Origin: Pinus tabuliformis
Taxonomy: Eukaryota > Streptophyta > Pinopsida > Pinales > Pinaceae
Length of the DNA: 64,000 bases
Direction: 5' to 3'
NCBI GenBank assembly: GCA_031772625.1
Contig: CM062816.1
Location: 1,665,707,385-1,665,771,384, forward strand
The translations under genes and the position numbers were made by a program. Positions 46,111 to 57,836 of this stretch are shown here, one piece after another (position 1 is the first letter of the stretch; each line of letters opens with the position of its first letter). The notes under the pieces were generated by a model that did not search any database, had not been told where the DNA came from, and was given only the letters and a program-made list of their open reading frames with translations.

Positions 46111-46239
46111 AGTATTTGTAGAATTAATCTCAGAGTTTCCTTGTGAAGAAGAAATGGTTTATGAGGAATCATTCCCTGATGAACATCTTTTCTTTATTTC
46201 TTCACAAGATCCTTGGTATGGAGTAATCATAATATATCT

Positions 46240-47452
46240 TCAGATTTTGAAGTTTCCTCTCACTTTTTCAAAGGATGAGCGAAGAAAATTTCGTCACTTA
46301 GCCAAAATCTATGTTATTATCAGTGACACTTTATATCGTTGCAGGGTTGATTCAATACTTAGACGTTGCTTAACCTTAGAAGAAGTTGAGTCAGTGTTGA
46401 ATGATTGCCACGGTGGAGCTTGTGGTGATCATCTATCTGGGCTTGATACAACCCAAAAAATCTTGCATGCAGGGAATTTTTGGCCTTCGATTTTCAAAGG
46501 TGGTTTTGAAGCAGTCAAAAAATTCCATCCTTCTCTGGTTTATACTTAGAAAATGTGCGCTCGTCCAGCTCTGCTCTTTCCTCTTATTACCGTCGGTCCT
46601 TTTAAAAAGTGGGGCATTGGTTTTACAAATCATAACCTGCATTTGACAAAGGTTCATAAGTATATTATTGTAGTAGTAAACTACTTTACTAAGTGGGTTG
46701 AATCTATGCCCACTGTTGTGAATGATGGTGAAACAATAACCCTGTTTCTATTCAATCAAGTCATTTCTCGTTTCGGTATTCCAAAATATATTTTCACTAA
46801 CCATGGTATTCATTTCTAGAACACAATGATGGCTGAATTGGCTCTCAAGTTGGCTTTCCTGGAGGAGAATTCTTCTCCTTACTATCCTTATGCCAATGGT
46901 CAAGTGGAATCCGTGAATAAATCCCTGAAATTTATCTTGCAAAGGACAATTAATAAATCTCAATCTAATTAGAATATCATGTTATATCCTGCGCTTTGGG
47001 CATACCAGATGTCGGTTAAGACCATTATCGGTTTCACTCATTTTCAACTAGTTTATGGTTTGGAATTCATCTTCCCTATGGAATGTGAAATTCCTTCTCT
47101 TAAATTAGTTGTAGAACTTCTTCCAGACACTTCCAGTATTGAAGAGTGCCTCATTTATTTGGAATGTCTTGATTAGCAGCGTCGAGATGTATCCATAATC
47201 AATGAAGCTCATAAAAAGAGAGTGAAGGTCCAATATGATAAGGCTGTGTGTCCTAGGGCTTTCTCTGAAGGTGACCTGAAGTCTATGTACAAGACAAATA
47301 CGCCATGAGGGAATGTAATTTTAAACCCATGTAGTATGATCCTTTTATCATTAAAAAGGTCTTGAAAAATGAATCTTCCAAATTGGTTGATTTTGATGGA
47401 AATGAGTTGGTGGAGCCCAAAAATGGGCTATATATTCAGAAGTATTATGCCT
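46240..47452 (+). pseudogene. G3 integrase remnant
   Basis: Zinc-binding region near 46360-46450 (VESVLNDCHGGACGDHLSGL). Core in frame 46553-46819: IIVVVNYFTKWVESMPTVVN and ISRFGIPKYIFTNHG. YPYANGQVESVNKSLKFIL lies near 46882. The tail ends with VEPKNGLYIQKYYA near 47410. Frames are broken in several places. Confidence 0.85.
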
Positions 47453-47549
47453 AGGCTTCTGCCTAGCATTTAGATATTTTATATATTTGTGCATATATGT
47501 TTATAAGTTTCATAGTGATATCGATATTTTTGATGTGCTTTGGTAGGTA

Positions 47550-47980
47550 TTGATGGATGATCTAGTATATCTAGGGTTCATTGATGGTGCTAGTCGACAT
47601 TCCTGGAATTTGGATTTCGCGGCTTGGGTGATTTACTATCCATATGGTTAATTGTTGGTTTCAAGAGGCATATCTATTAACCCTTCTTCATACAATGTTT
47701 CTAAATATATTGTTGTTCTTAATTTACTATCTGCAGTAATATCTCTTGGTATTAATTCATTAGGGGTATACATCAATTCACAATTGGTGGTATCTTAGTT
47801 AAATAACATCTACTGTGTGAGAGATCCTTATTTATATCACCAATTTTTGAGAGTGTGTTTATTACAAAGATCATTTACCTTTATCACATTTATTCATATT
47901 CCACGATCATAAAATTCATTTACTGATTCCTTAGTTAATCAAGAATTAGATTGGCATATTAATCATTCATCCCATTAAAA
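47550..47980 (+). pseudogene. G3 additional (archaeal-type-like) RNase H remnant, after integrase
   Basis: FIDGASRHSWNLDFAAWVIY near 47578 resembles the first strand of the additional RNase H (FDGA..). It is followed by LLSAVISLGINSLGVYINSQ near 47727 (normally ..GDSQL) and FITFIHIPRS near 47880 (the H-(I/V)-P-R-x-x-N block). The arrangement matches the second RNase H known from the Tat branch. Decayed. Confidence 0.65.
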
Positions 47981-48129
47981 TAAAAAATAACAAAAAATCA
48001 TATGTACATATGATCATCACATCATGAAACCATCTGTATGTAGATAGAAATTTTATGTTCAAAATATTATAGAAAATCGAGACAAAATATTCTACAAAAT
48101 TAGGGCTTCAGGCCAATCATGTCTATCAA

Positions 48130-49360
48130 GAATTTCTGGACATATTTGAAGAAGATGATGGTAGTAGCCACCCATCAGAAGAGTCGCACCCAATCTCGTG
48201 GTACTCCTACCATGCATCTCTGCATAACCTTTGGTAGATCCTCTATCGCTGCAATAGATACTTGGTGACCCAATCTCTCCAAGTTCCTTTGTACAGTATA
48301 GAAGACTCTCTCAGTCTCAGATGTGACACTTTCCACGCTTACGCCTGGGTAGACCTTCAAGTCTTACCGGTCCCACATATGTATCATGTTCAAACAAATT
48401 TGTAAGAATTTTTGTCTCATAAAAAAGAATTTCAATTCATAATTTTGAAATCCAAAAAAAAAAATCAAATAACATTAAAAAATAGAAATAAAAATTATCA
48501 ATGGCACACCATGCAATGCCAGGTGGAAGCACTAGATCTGGATCTGCTCTGAATTCCATGCCTGCATAGGGGTAGTCCTTGATGGCAATGACTTATTGTT
48601 CCCACCAAAGGAAAAAAGCGTCATAAAATGTTGTTATAGGGACCTCACCACCCATTATTATTTTCATCAAGTCAGCCCATCTACCTATATGTGGATCTCT
48701 CGGGTTGTTAATGGTGGACATTACTTTGGGTCAAAGTCCTAGTAGCCTCTCAAAGAAGAAAGTGCAAAGGATAGTACCATACCCAAAAATTTTGGTATTA
48801 CTCTTCTTAATATAAGTAAGGTTTTTTTTTTCCAGATTGATTAGAAGGGTTGTACACCAATCAAAAACTGTGGTGAGGCAATCTACTACCAAACTCATTG
48901 TCACACATGAAGCTTGGTACAATGAGGTTGATCGTGCTTCCTTCACAATGATAAAAAGTAGAATTATAAGGGGAAGACTCTCCACATTCTTGATTTGGAT
49001 CTATGTCCCTAACTTCTCATTGTTCCTGGGGCAATAAATGTGAATGTAATCATCCACACTAAGGCTTCCTCGGGCCTTTCCTTACAAATTGGCTGGCTCT
49101 CCTCTCTGCGAAATCCCAATAATGAATTAGATTTTTTCTACTTGAATGCGTAGGGAAATATGATCAATCATAAAAGCATATTCTCCTGGATCCCAGTATT
49201 AGACAAGCATTTCTAGAAACCTTCTGTTAGTTTTCATATTTGGCTTTTTGAAAAATTTAATATTCCACATCCTCTCAATGCATCTAGTGCCAATGGGTTA
49301 TTCATTACTTCATTATCTACTGCAATATGCTCTCTTTCCTTCCATGTGATTGTCATTCTA
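48130..49360 (-). pseudogene. Unidentified protein-coding remnant, plant-mobile-domain-like
   Basis: I do not recognise the gene. Several consecutive minus-strand frames read as ordinary protein: YAFMIDHISLRIQVEK then FIIGISQRGEP near 49080-49200, VDDYIHIYCPRNNEKLG near 49010-49060, and the frame 48731-48985 (SLVVDCLTTVFDWCTTLLIN, FGYGTILCTFFFERLLGL). RDPHIGRWADLMKIIMGGEV lies near 48640-48700 and DYPYAGMEFRADPDLVLPPG near 48510-48580. After a non-coding gap of about 140 bp, frame 48175-48360 has ERLGHQVSIAAIEDLPKVMQ. The F-(I/T)-x-G-(L/I)-x-x-x-G-E-P motif after a hydrophobic block resembles the plant mobile domain (aminotransferase-like). The gap with GT/AG-like edges may be an intron. Stops and frame changes show it is broken. 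The family call is a weak inference. Confidence 0.45.
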
Positions 49361-49415
49361 TGATTTCAAGCAGTTTTATCAATCAAAATTCATGATTTAA
49401 TTTTTTCACTATGCA

Positions 49416-50290
49416 TGTTGGGCACCAAATTGGCCTATATTTTTCCTGCATTTCCACTCCTCTTTTCATCCCTTTTGTATTCATTCACATATATTTACTA
49501 TGTAAAACTATGAGGTAATTCCCCTTTCTTTGTCTCTTGGGATATTTAATTAATGAAGTAGAGTCATGAGGGTTTTGCCTATGCGAACCACTAAAACATG
49601 TTATGACCGCAGATTCTAGAGTGCAAGTGTTGACCTCATGGCATATCGCAGCAGTTCTGTGATTCACAGTAGTTGATTGACCACGATGAAATAGCATAAC
49701 TGATTTGCAGTTGTTCTCAACCCATTTTGGATCATTTTTGTTCTTGATCTCTCAGCGATGGTGTTGTGTTGAACTGATGTATATCTTTGGGCATATAGTT
49801 GCCATATTTTTGGGAGAGATGTTACTCCCCTTTGTATTATATAAAATATGGATCATTCCTATATAAGGGGTTAGCCAGACCCTGACTATATTGTAACATC
49901 ATTGTTCAGATTAATAAAATACAACCCTTTTTGTTCTTCTATCTTTCGCTGTGAGTAACGCAGCCTTGATCAGAGAGTTGGGCCCACTCTTCTGATCAGG
50001 TGCTGTGTGTTTTCTTGTTATGTGTGTGTTGTTCATTACTGTGTTTATTTCTTGATTGTTGTTACATATTCTTTAGATCATTGTGAATACCTTTTTGAGT
50101 TCTGCAGTTGAGTTTCTATTTATGTTACATCAATGCTTCGATATAGTGATCACAAACCCTTGGTCGATGACAAATTGTAACCTTGCCCCTGCATATACCT
50201 TGCGTGTTGCCTTGAAAAGAATATGCACCTGGATTGATACATTAATATAGGAAAATGGGTGAATAATTTGTTCATACCTGGACACCAACA
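49416..50290 (+). repeat. G5 5' LTR
   Basis: Starts TGTTGGGCACCAAATTGG and ends GGACACCAACA, giving short inverted ends TGTTGG/CCAACA. 875 bp. A TATATAAAATATGG-type promoter core lies near 49838-49850, with a CCTATATAAGGGG segment at 49858-49871 and an AATAAA at about 49914. The partner LTR is not in the window, so identity cannot be measured. Confidence 0.8.
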
Positions 50291-50293
50291 TTT

Positions 50294-50311
50294 TTGTGCC
50301 ATTGCCGGGGA
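50294..50311 (+). other. G5 primer binding site, tRNA-Asp-like
   Basis: TTGTGCCATTGCCGGGGA resembles TGGCGCCGTTGCCGGGGA, complementary to the 3' end of plant tRNA-Asp, a site known from Athila-type elements. Confidence 0.8.
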
Positions 50312-50351
50312 GGCTAACAAGGTGCAAGACATGATCTGTATCAACCAGAGG

Positions 50352-50840
50352 GTCAATCTCTCATCTTAGGGAGAGAACGAGCTTTGTCACTTTGTTCCAG
50401 GTCCTGAGCATAGGTATTTCTTTTGTTTTGTGATTTTATTGTTTTTCAGTTTTATTAGGGTCGATCTCTTTCCCTAAGGAGGGAGGAGTCCTTTAACACC
50501 CAGCTCCTAGCCCTGAGCTTAGATTTCTCTAGCATTTTTGTTGTTTTGGTTTTGAGAAACCCAATCTCTCGCCCTAGGGAGTGACGGGTCCTTTGACGCC
50601 CTACTTCAGGTCTTAAAGTGTTAGGTTTTCTCATGTGTGTGTTATTTTTCTTATTTGGTTTCTTGTCCTGGGGAGTGGGGAGTCTTTTGATGTCTTGCTC
50701 TAGGCCCTGAAACCTAGGTTCCTGTTTTCTTTTTTTTTTCCATTAGCTATTCTCTTTTTAGTGTGATCTCTCATCCTAGGGAGGGAATGGTCTTTTGACA
50801 CCCTACTCCAGGTCTTGGGCATTGTGATTTGGTATCACAT
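50352..50840 (+). repeat. G5 leader: five tandem repeats of about 90-110 bp
   Basis: Copies start near 50352, 50459, 50570, 50657 and 50762. Each opens with a variant of GATCTCTCGCCCTAGGGAG, then GGGTCCTTTGACACCCTACT, then CCAGGTCCTGAGC and a T-rich spacer. The repeats fill nearly all of the space between primer site and gag. Confidence 0.8.
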
Positions 50841-50860
50841 CTTTCATCACACCAACTTGT

Positions 50861-52791
50861 ATGAACATAGAGCCAAATAAAAGGGGCAAAGTGAGAGCCC
50901 CAAAGAAGGGAGGACGAGATTTGGGAAAGAATACTTATATGCAACAAATCATTGCAAAAGTTGAATCAGATGTGCCTTCTCGTGTAGTCATGAGGCCTAA
51001 TGCACGGACAAGATCTGAGGGACAATTTTTACATCAACTAGTGTTGTCCATAGCACCCCCTGCTAATTTGATACAACAGGCCCTTCCAGCAACCAGAGAG
51101 ACAAGCAACAATACACTTGATAAAGGGGTATCATTGCTCGTAACAGAAGAAGAAGAAGTTGCAAGTAAAACATCTAAGGAAACGGTCCATCCCAGTAGGG
51201 AAGAAGAAGTTGTAGAGAGGAGATCTGAAGGGTCAAGCCACTATGACAGGGAGGAAGAAATTGTAGAGACACTTCTATCACCAAAGGATAGAGGGAGCGT
51301 TGTTAAGGCAACTCGAACCCCTATGATCAGAGCCCTTCCTGCAGAGCCTGCTGAACTCCCTAGTGAGTATTGGAGGATATTTAAGGCACCTACAACCTCT
51401 ACTATTGACTTCCCAATTGGGGATCTTGGGACTGGCGCACCAACAAAGCCCATTCCTTTAACAGCTTTACCCAGTTTCCATGGGCTTACTTCAGAAGACC
51501 CCGACACGTTTTTGTTTGAATTTGACATTGTGTGTCGAGGATATGATTATATAACGGATGCTCAGAAATTGAAAATCTTCCCTACTACGCTAAAAGGGAT
51601 AGCCCTGCAGTGGTTTATGGGTCTTGGGGGAAGGTCTATCACCACATGGGAGGAGATGAGAACTGCTTTCTTGGAGAAGTACTAGGACTACTGTAAATCA
51701 AGGATATTAAGGAAGAACTTTTCAAATTTACACAAAAAGAGGATGAAAATATGGAAGACTGTGTGGAACACTTTAAATACACATTGCAGAGATCAGGTCA
51801 CTCTGACCTGGATAAAGACAATTTGAAAATTATCCTTCTCCAAGCCTTTCGAGAGGACTCTTTGGAATTGTTAAATATAGTCAGAAAGAGAGATATATCA
51901 AAGGAGAACTTTGACACCATCTATGAGTTGTGCATCAAGTGCTCAAGGGGAGTTGCAAGGAATAAACAAGGGATCTGATCAAAAAAACTATCTGGTGGAG
52001 GTGTTACAATAGAAGAAATTGGAAATCTGTTGGATGGCCTAAGGAGTGATACCCTGAGTACCTTGTTTGAACAAATAGACACGTTGTAGGTAAAACAAAA
52101 ACAACTAGAATTGGAAAGAACTATGGCTATATTTTTCCCAACATGCAGGAAGAAACACCCACAGAGGGAATTTCCATTAAACTCTGTAGAGGAGTGTGCA
52201 ATCTGTGAGTTGAATCATGTGACAAGTTCATGCCCATCCTTGCCAGGACTGAAAGTAGTTTTTCAAGGGACAGGCGAAGAGATGGAGCAGTTGTACTTTA
52301 TGGGACCTAAAAAGCCATGGCAACCTCGGTTGTCAATGGGAAATCAAGGTATGTTTCTAGATCCATCTCAATATTTTAGTAATTTTAATATGGGTCCCCA
52401 GTCCATGCCTTATCCACCCATGTGGCCCCAATACCAGCTTCCACCTTGGCAGTAATGGGATCCTCAAGCTAGTTCGAATTCCTCGTGGGCTTTGAATTGG
52501 CAGGGACCTTCTCCTCCTGATCAGTTTCCCCAATCAATGCCACAACAGCAACTTCATTTACCCTCTAATGTGCCTCCTGGTAATCATCCTGTTCATCCCC
52601 AACTTCCCATCCAACCCAGTCCAAATCCTAACAATGAAGAGGCTCAGCAAGTTAACACCCTCAACCTACCTTCATACAACATCTCTACCGCAGAATTCTA
52701 TGAGATGAATTTACGATCAAGGTGGACAATAGATGCTCAACCCTCACCATTTATCATTGAAAAAATTGACATTGAGGAAAAGGAACAATAA
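50861..52791 (+). pseudogene. G5 gag remnant
   Basis: Frame 50861-51685 starts MNIEPNKRGKVRAPKKGG and contains the capsid block LPSFHGLTSEDPDTFLFEFD, then LKGIALQWFMGLGGRSITTW. Frame 51751-51978 (EDCVEHFKYTLQRSGHSDLD) continues the capsid. Frame 52111-52455 has a C-x2-C-x4-H-like segment (CAICELNHVTSSCPSLPG). Frame 52492-52791 is rich in Pro, Gln and Asn. A typical Athila-type gag with a few breaks. Confidence 0.85.
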
Positions 52792-52889
52792 ATGGTTGAA
52801 GAGGAATCAAATTAACTCAACAAAAATCATACACCTCCTCAACCACTAGTTACTCAAAAACACCAAGTTGAACCACCCTATCTAGAAAG

Positions 52890-53481
52890 GTTGGCTTTGA
52901 GTAAACAAACCCCTCAAGCTGAGCTTGACCAATTAGGAGAGTTACAAAATTTATTTGTCAAGATTCCCCTACTACAAGCTATGAGGGACATACCTATATA
53001 TGCAAAAACTCTTAGGGAATATTGTGTTAATAATCTTAAAAAGAAATCAAGAGACCCGCTCACCATTCATGTAATGGGGAAGTTACCATATTTTATGATT
53101 GGAAGGTCCATGCCTATAAAGTATGGGGATCCCAAGAACCCAATTTTAACCATGAAAATTAATGGGGTAGAAATTCCAAATGTACTATTAGATTTGGGTG
53201 CTGCCATAAATTTCATCATTGTTGAAACTATGCATGCATTAGGTCTTCGTAAGTTAAAACACACACCTACAGTGTTAGAGCTTGCAGATCAACCTACAGT
53301 GAAACCGGTAGGGAAGTTAGAATATATCACAATTTCTGTTGATTCATGGCACTACCCTATGGAATTTCTAGTACTCGAAATGCAATCTCCAGCTGGAGGC
53401 CATCCCCTGATTCTGGGAAGCCTGTGGATGGCAACCACGGACGCTTGTATTGAGTGTCAATCTGGACATATGATCATCTAA
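52890..53481 (+). pseudogene. G5 aspartic protease remnant
   Basis: A single frame with MRDIPIYAKTLREYCVNNLK near 52980, then NGVEIPNVLLDLGAAINFII near 53162 (active-site region, normally D-L-G-A-S), then PLILGSLWMATTDACIECQS. Standard Athila-like protease wording. Confidence 0.85.
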
Positions 53482-53718
53482 AATGGATAAAACACTAAGA
53501 ATTTAGTATTATATCCTCCCACAGAACCTAACCCATCAGCAAAACCAACAGGCCGCAAGAAATCTTTACCGAGGAAAGAGTCTGAATCGGAAAATGAGGA
53601 ATTAAGACCAGTTCTTACTATTGGACAGGCCCTCCAGCTGAAAACAGAAACGAAAGATGACACAATTACTACCTTTATTAGTGATCCCTGTTCTATTTCA
53701 GATTTAAATCAGCAAATC

Positions 53719-54690
53719 TTGGAGTCTGTCTTGAGTTGTGAGACACAAGAAAGTATTGGAACAACAGATGGATTTGATGAGCTACCTACAACTGCGCCCC
53801 ATGACAGTATTTCTATGGAAATAGAACCAGGAAAAGCCCTGAATATCAATCGAGATCTGTCAGAGTCCCAGAAGAAACAAATCTTGGATGCTCTTTGGAA
53901 ACACAAAGAAGCCTTCGCCTGGGACTACTCAGATATGAATGGGATTCTTGCTAATCTATGCACCCATCACATATACATTAAGGAGGACTGTCGTCCTGTG
54001 AGGCAACCCCAGAGGAGAATGAACCCTGCTCTGAAAAAAATTGTTAAGGAAGAGCTTCAAAAGCTAATGGACATGGGACTTATCTACCCCATTTCAGATA
54101 GCCAATGGGTTTCCCCATTGGTAATGGTCCCTAAGAAAAACGGTAAATGGCAGATATGCATGGGTTACAAAGAATTAAGTAAGGCAATTTAGAAAGACCA
54201 TTTTCTGTTATCATTCATTGACCAAGTCTTAGACATGTTGGCTAGGAAGATGTTTTTCTCCTTCCTAGACAAATTTAGTAGGTACAACCAGATCTAGATA
54301 GCTCCTGAAGATTAGGATAAGACCACTTTCACATGCCCTTGGGGAACTTTTGCATAACGGGTCCTTCCATTTGGTCTTTGTAATGCGCCTACAACATTCT
54401 AGAGGGAAATTTTAGGGATTTTCTTTGATCTGATCGATGATAGTGTTGAGATTAATATGGACGATTTTACAGCATATGGAGATTCATTCGAAGAAGCATT
54501 GGGGAAGCTAGAAAATGTTCTTGAAAGATGCAAGCAGGTGCATGTCTCTTTAAGTACAGAAAAATGCCATATGATGATGAACGAAGGAATAGTCCTGGGA
54601 CACTTGCTTTCAGTTGTAGGAATCTGGATGGATCCAGCTAAGATAAAGGTAATACAACATTTTCCAATACCCAGAACACCCACACAGGTA
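53719..54690 (+). pseudogene. G5 reverse transcriptase remnant
   Basis: Frame 53719-54192: ALWKHKEAFAWDYSDMNGIL, THHIYIKEDCRPVRQPQRRM and VSPLVMVPKKNGKWQICMGY. Palm blocks follow at 54200-54450 in broken form. Frame 54457-55026 has MDDFTAYGDSFEEALGKLEN (YMDDF-type end of the catalytic strand) and the thumb GYYRRFIENFAKTSHLLFQL. Fossil. Confidence 0.88.
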
Positions 54691-54839
54691 CGTAGCTTTA
54701 TCAGTTGCGCTGGTTATTACAGGCGCTTTATAGAAAATTTTGCTAAGACATCACATCTGCTTTTTCAATTACTGACAAAAGATGCAGACTTTGTGTGGAC
54801 AGATGACTATGATGCAGCCTTTGTGAAGATCAAGGAACT

Positions 54840-55260
54840 GGTCTGTAGTGCTCTGATCCTTAGAGGGCCAAAATTGGAATTGCCATTCTATATTAATGTT
54901 GATGCTTCCCAAATAATAGTTGGGGAAGTTTTGGGACAACAAGTGGATAAGGTACCATATGCAGTTTACTATGTTAGTAAGAACTTGGCTCTTGCTGAGT
55001 TAAACTATACAGTGACTGAAAAATAATTCCTTGTTGTTATCTATGCTGTCAACAAGTTCCGACAATATATCACTGGTTACCCCACCTTTGTACATTCTAA
55101 TCATGTAGTCATCAGGTACCTGATGAATAAACCCATTACTCCTGGTCGTATTACAAGATGGCTTTTGCTACTTCAACAATTTGAAATTACCATAGTAGAT
55201 CAACCACGGAAGGACAACGTGGTTACGGATTTTCTGTCTAGGTTAGAAAATAATGCCGAA
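54840..55260 (+). pseudogene. G5 RNase H remnant
   Basis: LELPFYINVDASQIIVGEVL and PYAVYYVSKNLALAELNYTV carry the catalytic D region and the E-L-N-Y-T-x-T-E-K block. RWLLLLQQFEITIVDQPRKD and NVVTDFLSRL (frame 55123-55419) end the domain. Confidence 0.85.
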
Positions 55261-55419
55261 AGTACACCTATCGAAGATAGCTTTCCAAATGAATATCTCT
55301 TTGCAATTTCCACAAACACTCCGTGGTATGCAGATATTGATAACTATCTTGCTACAGGGATGGTACCTCGTCATTTGTCATATAAGGATCAATGGAAAAT
55401 TATCCATCATAGTACCTAA

Positions 55420-56281
55420 TATTCATGGATGGAAGGATACCTCTTTCACACAGGGGTTGATCAACAGATTGGACGTTGTGTATCAGACGATGATATCTAT
55501 GAGATATTGAAATTCACACATGGTGGACCTTGTGGAGGACATTTTGTAGATAAAAGAATAGGTCACAAGTTGTTGTAAATGGGATACTACTGGCCTTCTA
55601 TCTTTCGTGATGCTCGAGATTATGTTCGAAGATGTGACAGTTGTTAATGGATGGGATAACCTAGGAAATCGGATGAAATTTCATTACAACGCCAAATAGT
55701 CCTTGAACGTTTTGGAAGAGTGGGCCATCAATTTTGTTGGGCCCTTCAACCCACCTTCTCACCAGAAGGTTCACATCTTGGTCTACACTGATTATGTGAC
55801 TAAGTGGGTGGAAGTTAGAGCGGTTGCGAAAGCAACAGAACAGGTGGTTGCAGATTTCCTTTTTGAAGAGATTTTTGCTCGATATGGTACCCCAAGAGAA
55901 ATTGTTTCAGATGGAGGAGCACAGTTCACATCCCACATGATATGGAGGCTTATGCAGAAATACAGGGCTAAACATAAAGTGACAACTCCTTACCATCCCC
56001 AAGTGAACGGACAGGAATAAAGTGCAAATGAGGTATTGGAAAATATCTTGACAAAAACTGTAGCAAGTCATCACCGAGATTGGTCACAGAAACTTCCAGA
56101 AGCTCTTTGGGCATATAGGAAAACATGGCAGAATACAACCAGGTTTTCACCATTTGAGCTAGTCTATGGGAAATCCCCCTTGTTTCTAGTAGAGTTCAAC
56201 ATTAGTACGCTCAGAACGGATTTGGAAGTGGGGTTAGACTAATCAGAGGCCCAGAAACACTAGCTGGAATAGCTCAATGAG
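55420..56281 (+). pseudogene. G5 integrase remnant, front part
   Basis: The HGGPCGGHF zinc-binding block is near 55518. The core in frame 55703-56020: EEWAINFVGPFNPPSHQKVH, DYVTKWVEVRAVAKATEQVV, YGTPREIVSDGGAQFTSHMI, and TPYHPQVNGQE. Frame 56036-56242 continues LPEALWAYRKTWQNTTRFSP. The domain is cut by G6 at 56281. Confidence 0.88.
56277..56281 (+). repeat. G6 target-site duplication, left copy
   Basis: ATGAG directly before the left LTR of G6, identical to 63914-63918. Confidence 0.9.
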
Positions 56282-57777
56282 TGATCCAAAATGGATCCTA
56301 GAACACTCTCTAATTTTTCATGAACTCTCTAAAAATTATGCCAAAGATTCAAAGTCCTATGAATATCAAGCTATCGAGGGGAATCCTCAGACAGTTGCAA
56401 TGGAGATCAGTGTGGATCAACGAGGGCTGTCGATCTAGTGCAGAGTGGCAGACCATGGTAACGTGCGCTGACACCAACTAGCAAATGCATGGTCAAATTT
56501 AAGAAATGGAGGTAGTTTCCGATATGCAAATAGTGACAAGTTGCTAATCTCATATCGCAAGGAAAACCTCTCAGTGAAGAGAATCCTCGAGCTCCTAAAT
56601 GCGAAATAATTATAAAACATGGAAAATATTGTTTCAGCTCTGTTAGAGCGGGATTCCACAAAACCGACAGGATATCAAACAGGATTCGAGCAGTAAGTGG
56701 TTTCAACTGAGTTCCGCCCGATGCCACATAGTGATTTCCACGTGTCCTAGTGGAAGAGAGAGAAATCGCTCACATTGGACAAGTAAACACCATGCTACTT
56801 AGCTGCCTGATATGAACAACAACCGTAGGACATGGTGCCCTTAGATCAATGGCGGAGACGCATTCCAATGGATGACCAGATATGACAAGATTATAAAGCA
56901 AGATCACATAGGATTTGAAGTCCGATATGGACGATATGTTGGCTGAAGGTTGTGTTTCGTAGGAATTCTTGGAGTTAATGGAAAAAATAGCTATTTAAAA
57001 TATGTGCAAGAGAACTGACACTCATCCGTTATGAAATAGGTGGCCACCTCCCTGTGAGGTGTTATATAGTGACTGATTACGCAGGACAGAGGGATTCAAA
57101 TGGATAGAGGCAGGGGAACCAAAAAGCTAGGAAGCGGAAACAAATAGTCAAGGAGCAGACTGACTTTAAAGCCACAAACTAATTAAGAGTAAGCAAGAGG
57201 CAGTAATCTAAAAGAAGAGAGAAGAAGCAAGTTAGGAACTGACCTAAAGAAGCAAAGGTAGCACCGAGCCAGAGTTAAGCTAGAGATAGAGAGAGTTAGA
57301 GAGACTGTGTACTCTAGAGAAGGCTTGAGAGGTTCAAGAAAACTCCTCTACACACCTGTCATGTATTGAGTCCTAGATTGGGCTCATACTATTGTAATCA
57401 ACAGAGACCACAAGTTATTGAGGAGAGTCTGTGTACTTAAAAGAGACTTGGGGGGATCTAAGTCCAGTCTTACTGATTTGTATGTGTTGTGTGAGACTCG
57501 AATTGAGCTCATTGTTGTAAGAAAAGACCTTTGCTATGAGGACATAATAGAGAGGCCACCATTGAAGGCTAGACTAGGAGACGTAGCCTAGGAGTATTGG
57601 GTGAACTCCTTATTAAACTTGATGTGTTTATATGTGTTGCATATTATGTTTTCTTTTACTACTTAATTGCCTATGTGTTTCAAAATCTTATCGATCCTTT
57701 TCACAAAATAACATGGGTACATCCATGCACATGAGTCTGTAATATCTTATTAATTGTCTCAGATCAATTCCAGATCA
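56282..57777 (+). repeat. G6 5' LTR
   Basis: 1496 bp, starts TGATCCAAAATGGATCC and ends AATTCCAGATCA. Aligns with 62452-63913. Confidence 0.93.
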
Positions 57778-57778
57778 A

Positions 57779-57796
57779 GTGGTATCAGATCTTTAG
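57779..57796 (+). other. G6 primer binding site, tRNA-iMet-like
   Basis: GTGGTATCAGATCTTTAG follows the LTR after one base and matches the TGGTATCAGA core of the initiator tRNA-Met site. Confidence 0.85.
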
Positions 57797-57836
57797 GTTT
57801 CTAAGGTTAGACAAACTTGTGCTGGTTTGTTTGTGA

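Larger units (their letters stand above)
37965..48000 (+). mobile_element. G3: Tat-like Ty3/gypsy fossil with extra RNase H, split by C2
   Basis: Left part 37965-38468 (gag knuckle region), right part 43462 to about 48000 (protease, RT, RNase H, integrase, second RNase H), all plus strand. The wording of the protease (DEGASTCVM), the RT (NFPTPFIDHIIDECAGNEIF) and the post-integrase RNase H fits the Tat branch of plant Ty3/gypsy. I found no LTRs, so the true ends are unknown. Many breaks. The element predates C2, which sits in its gag-protease region. Confidence 0.8.
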
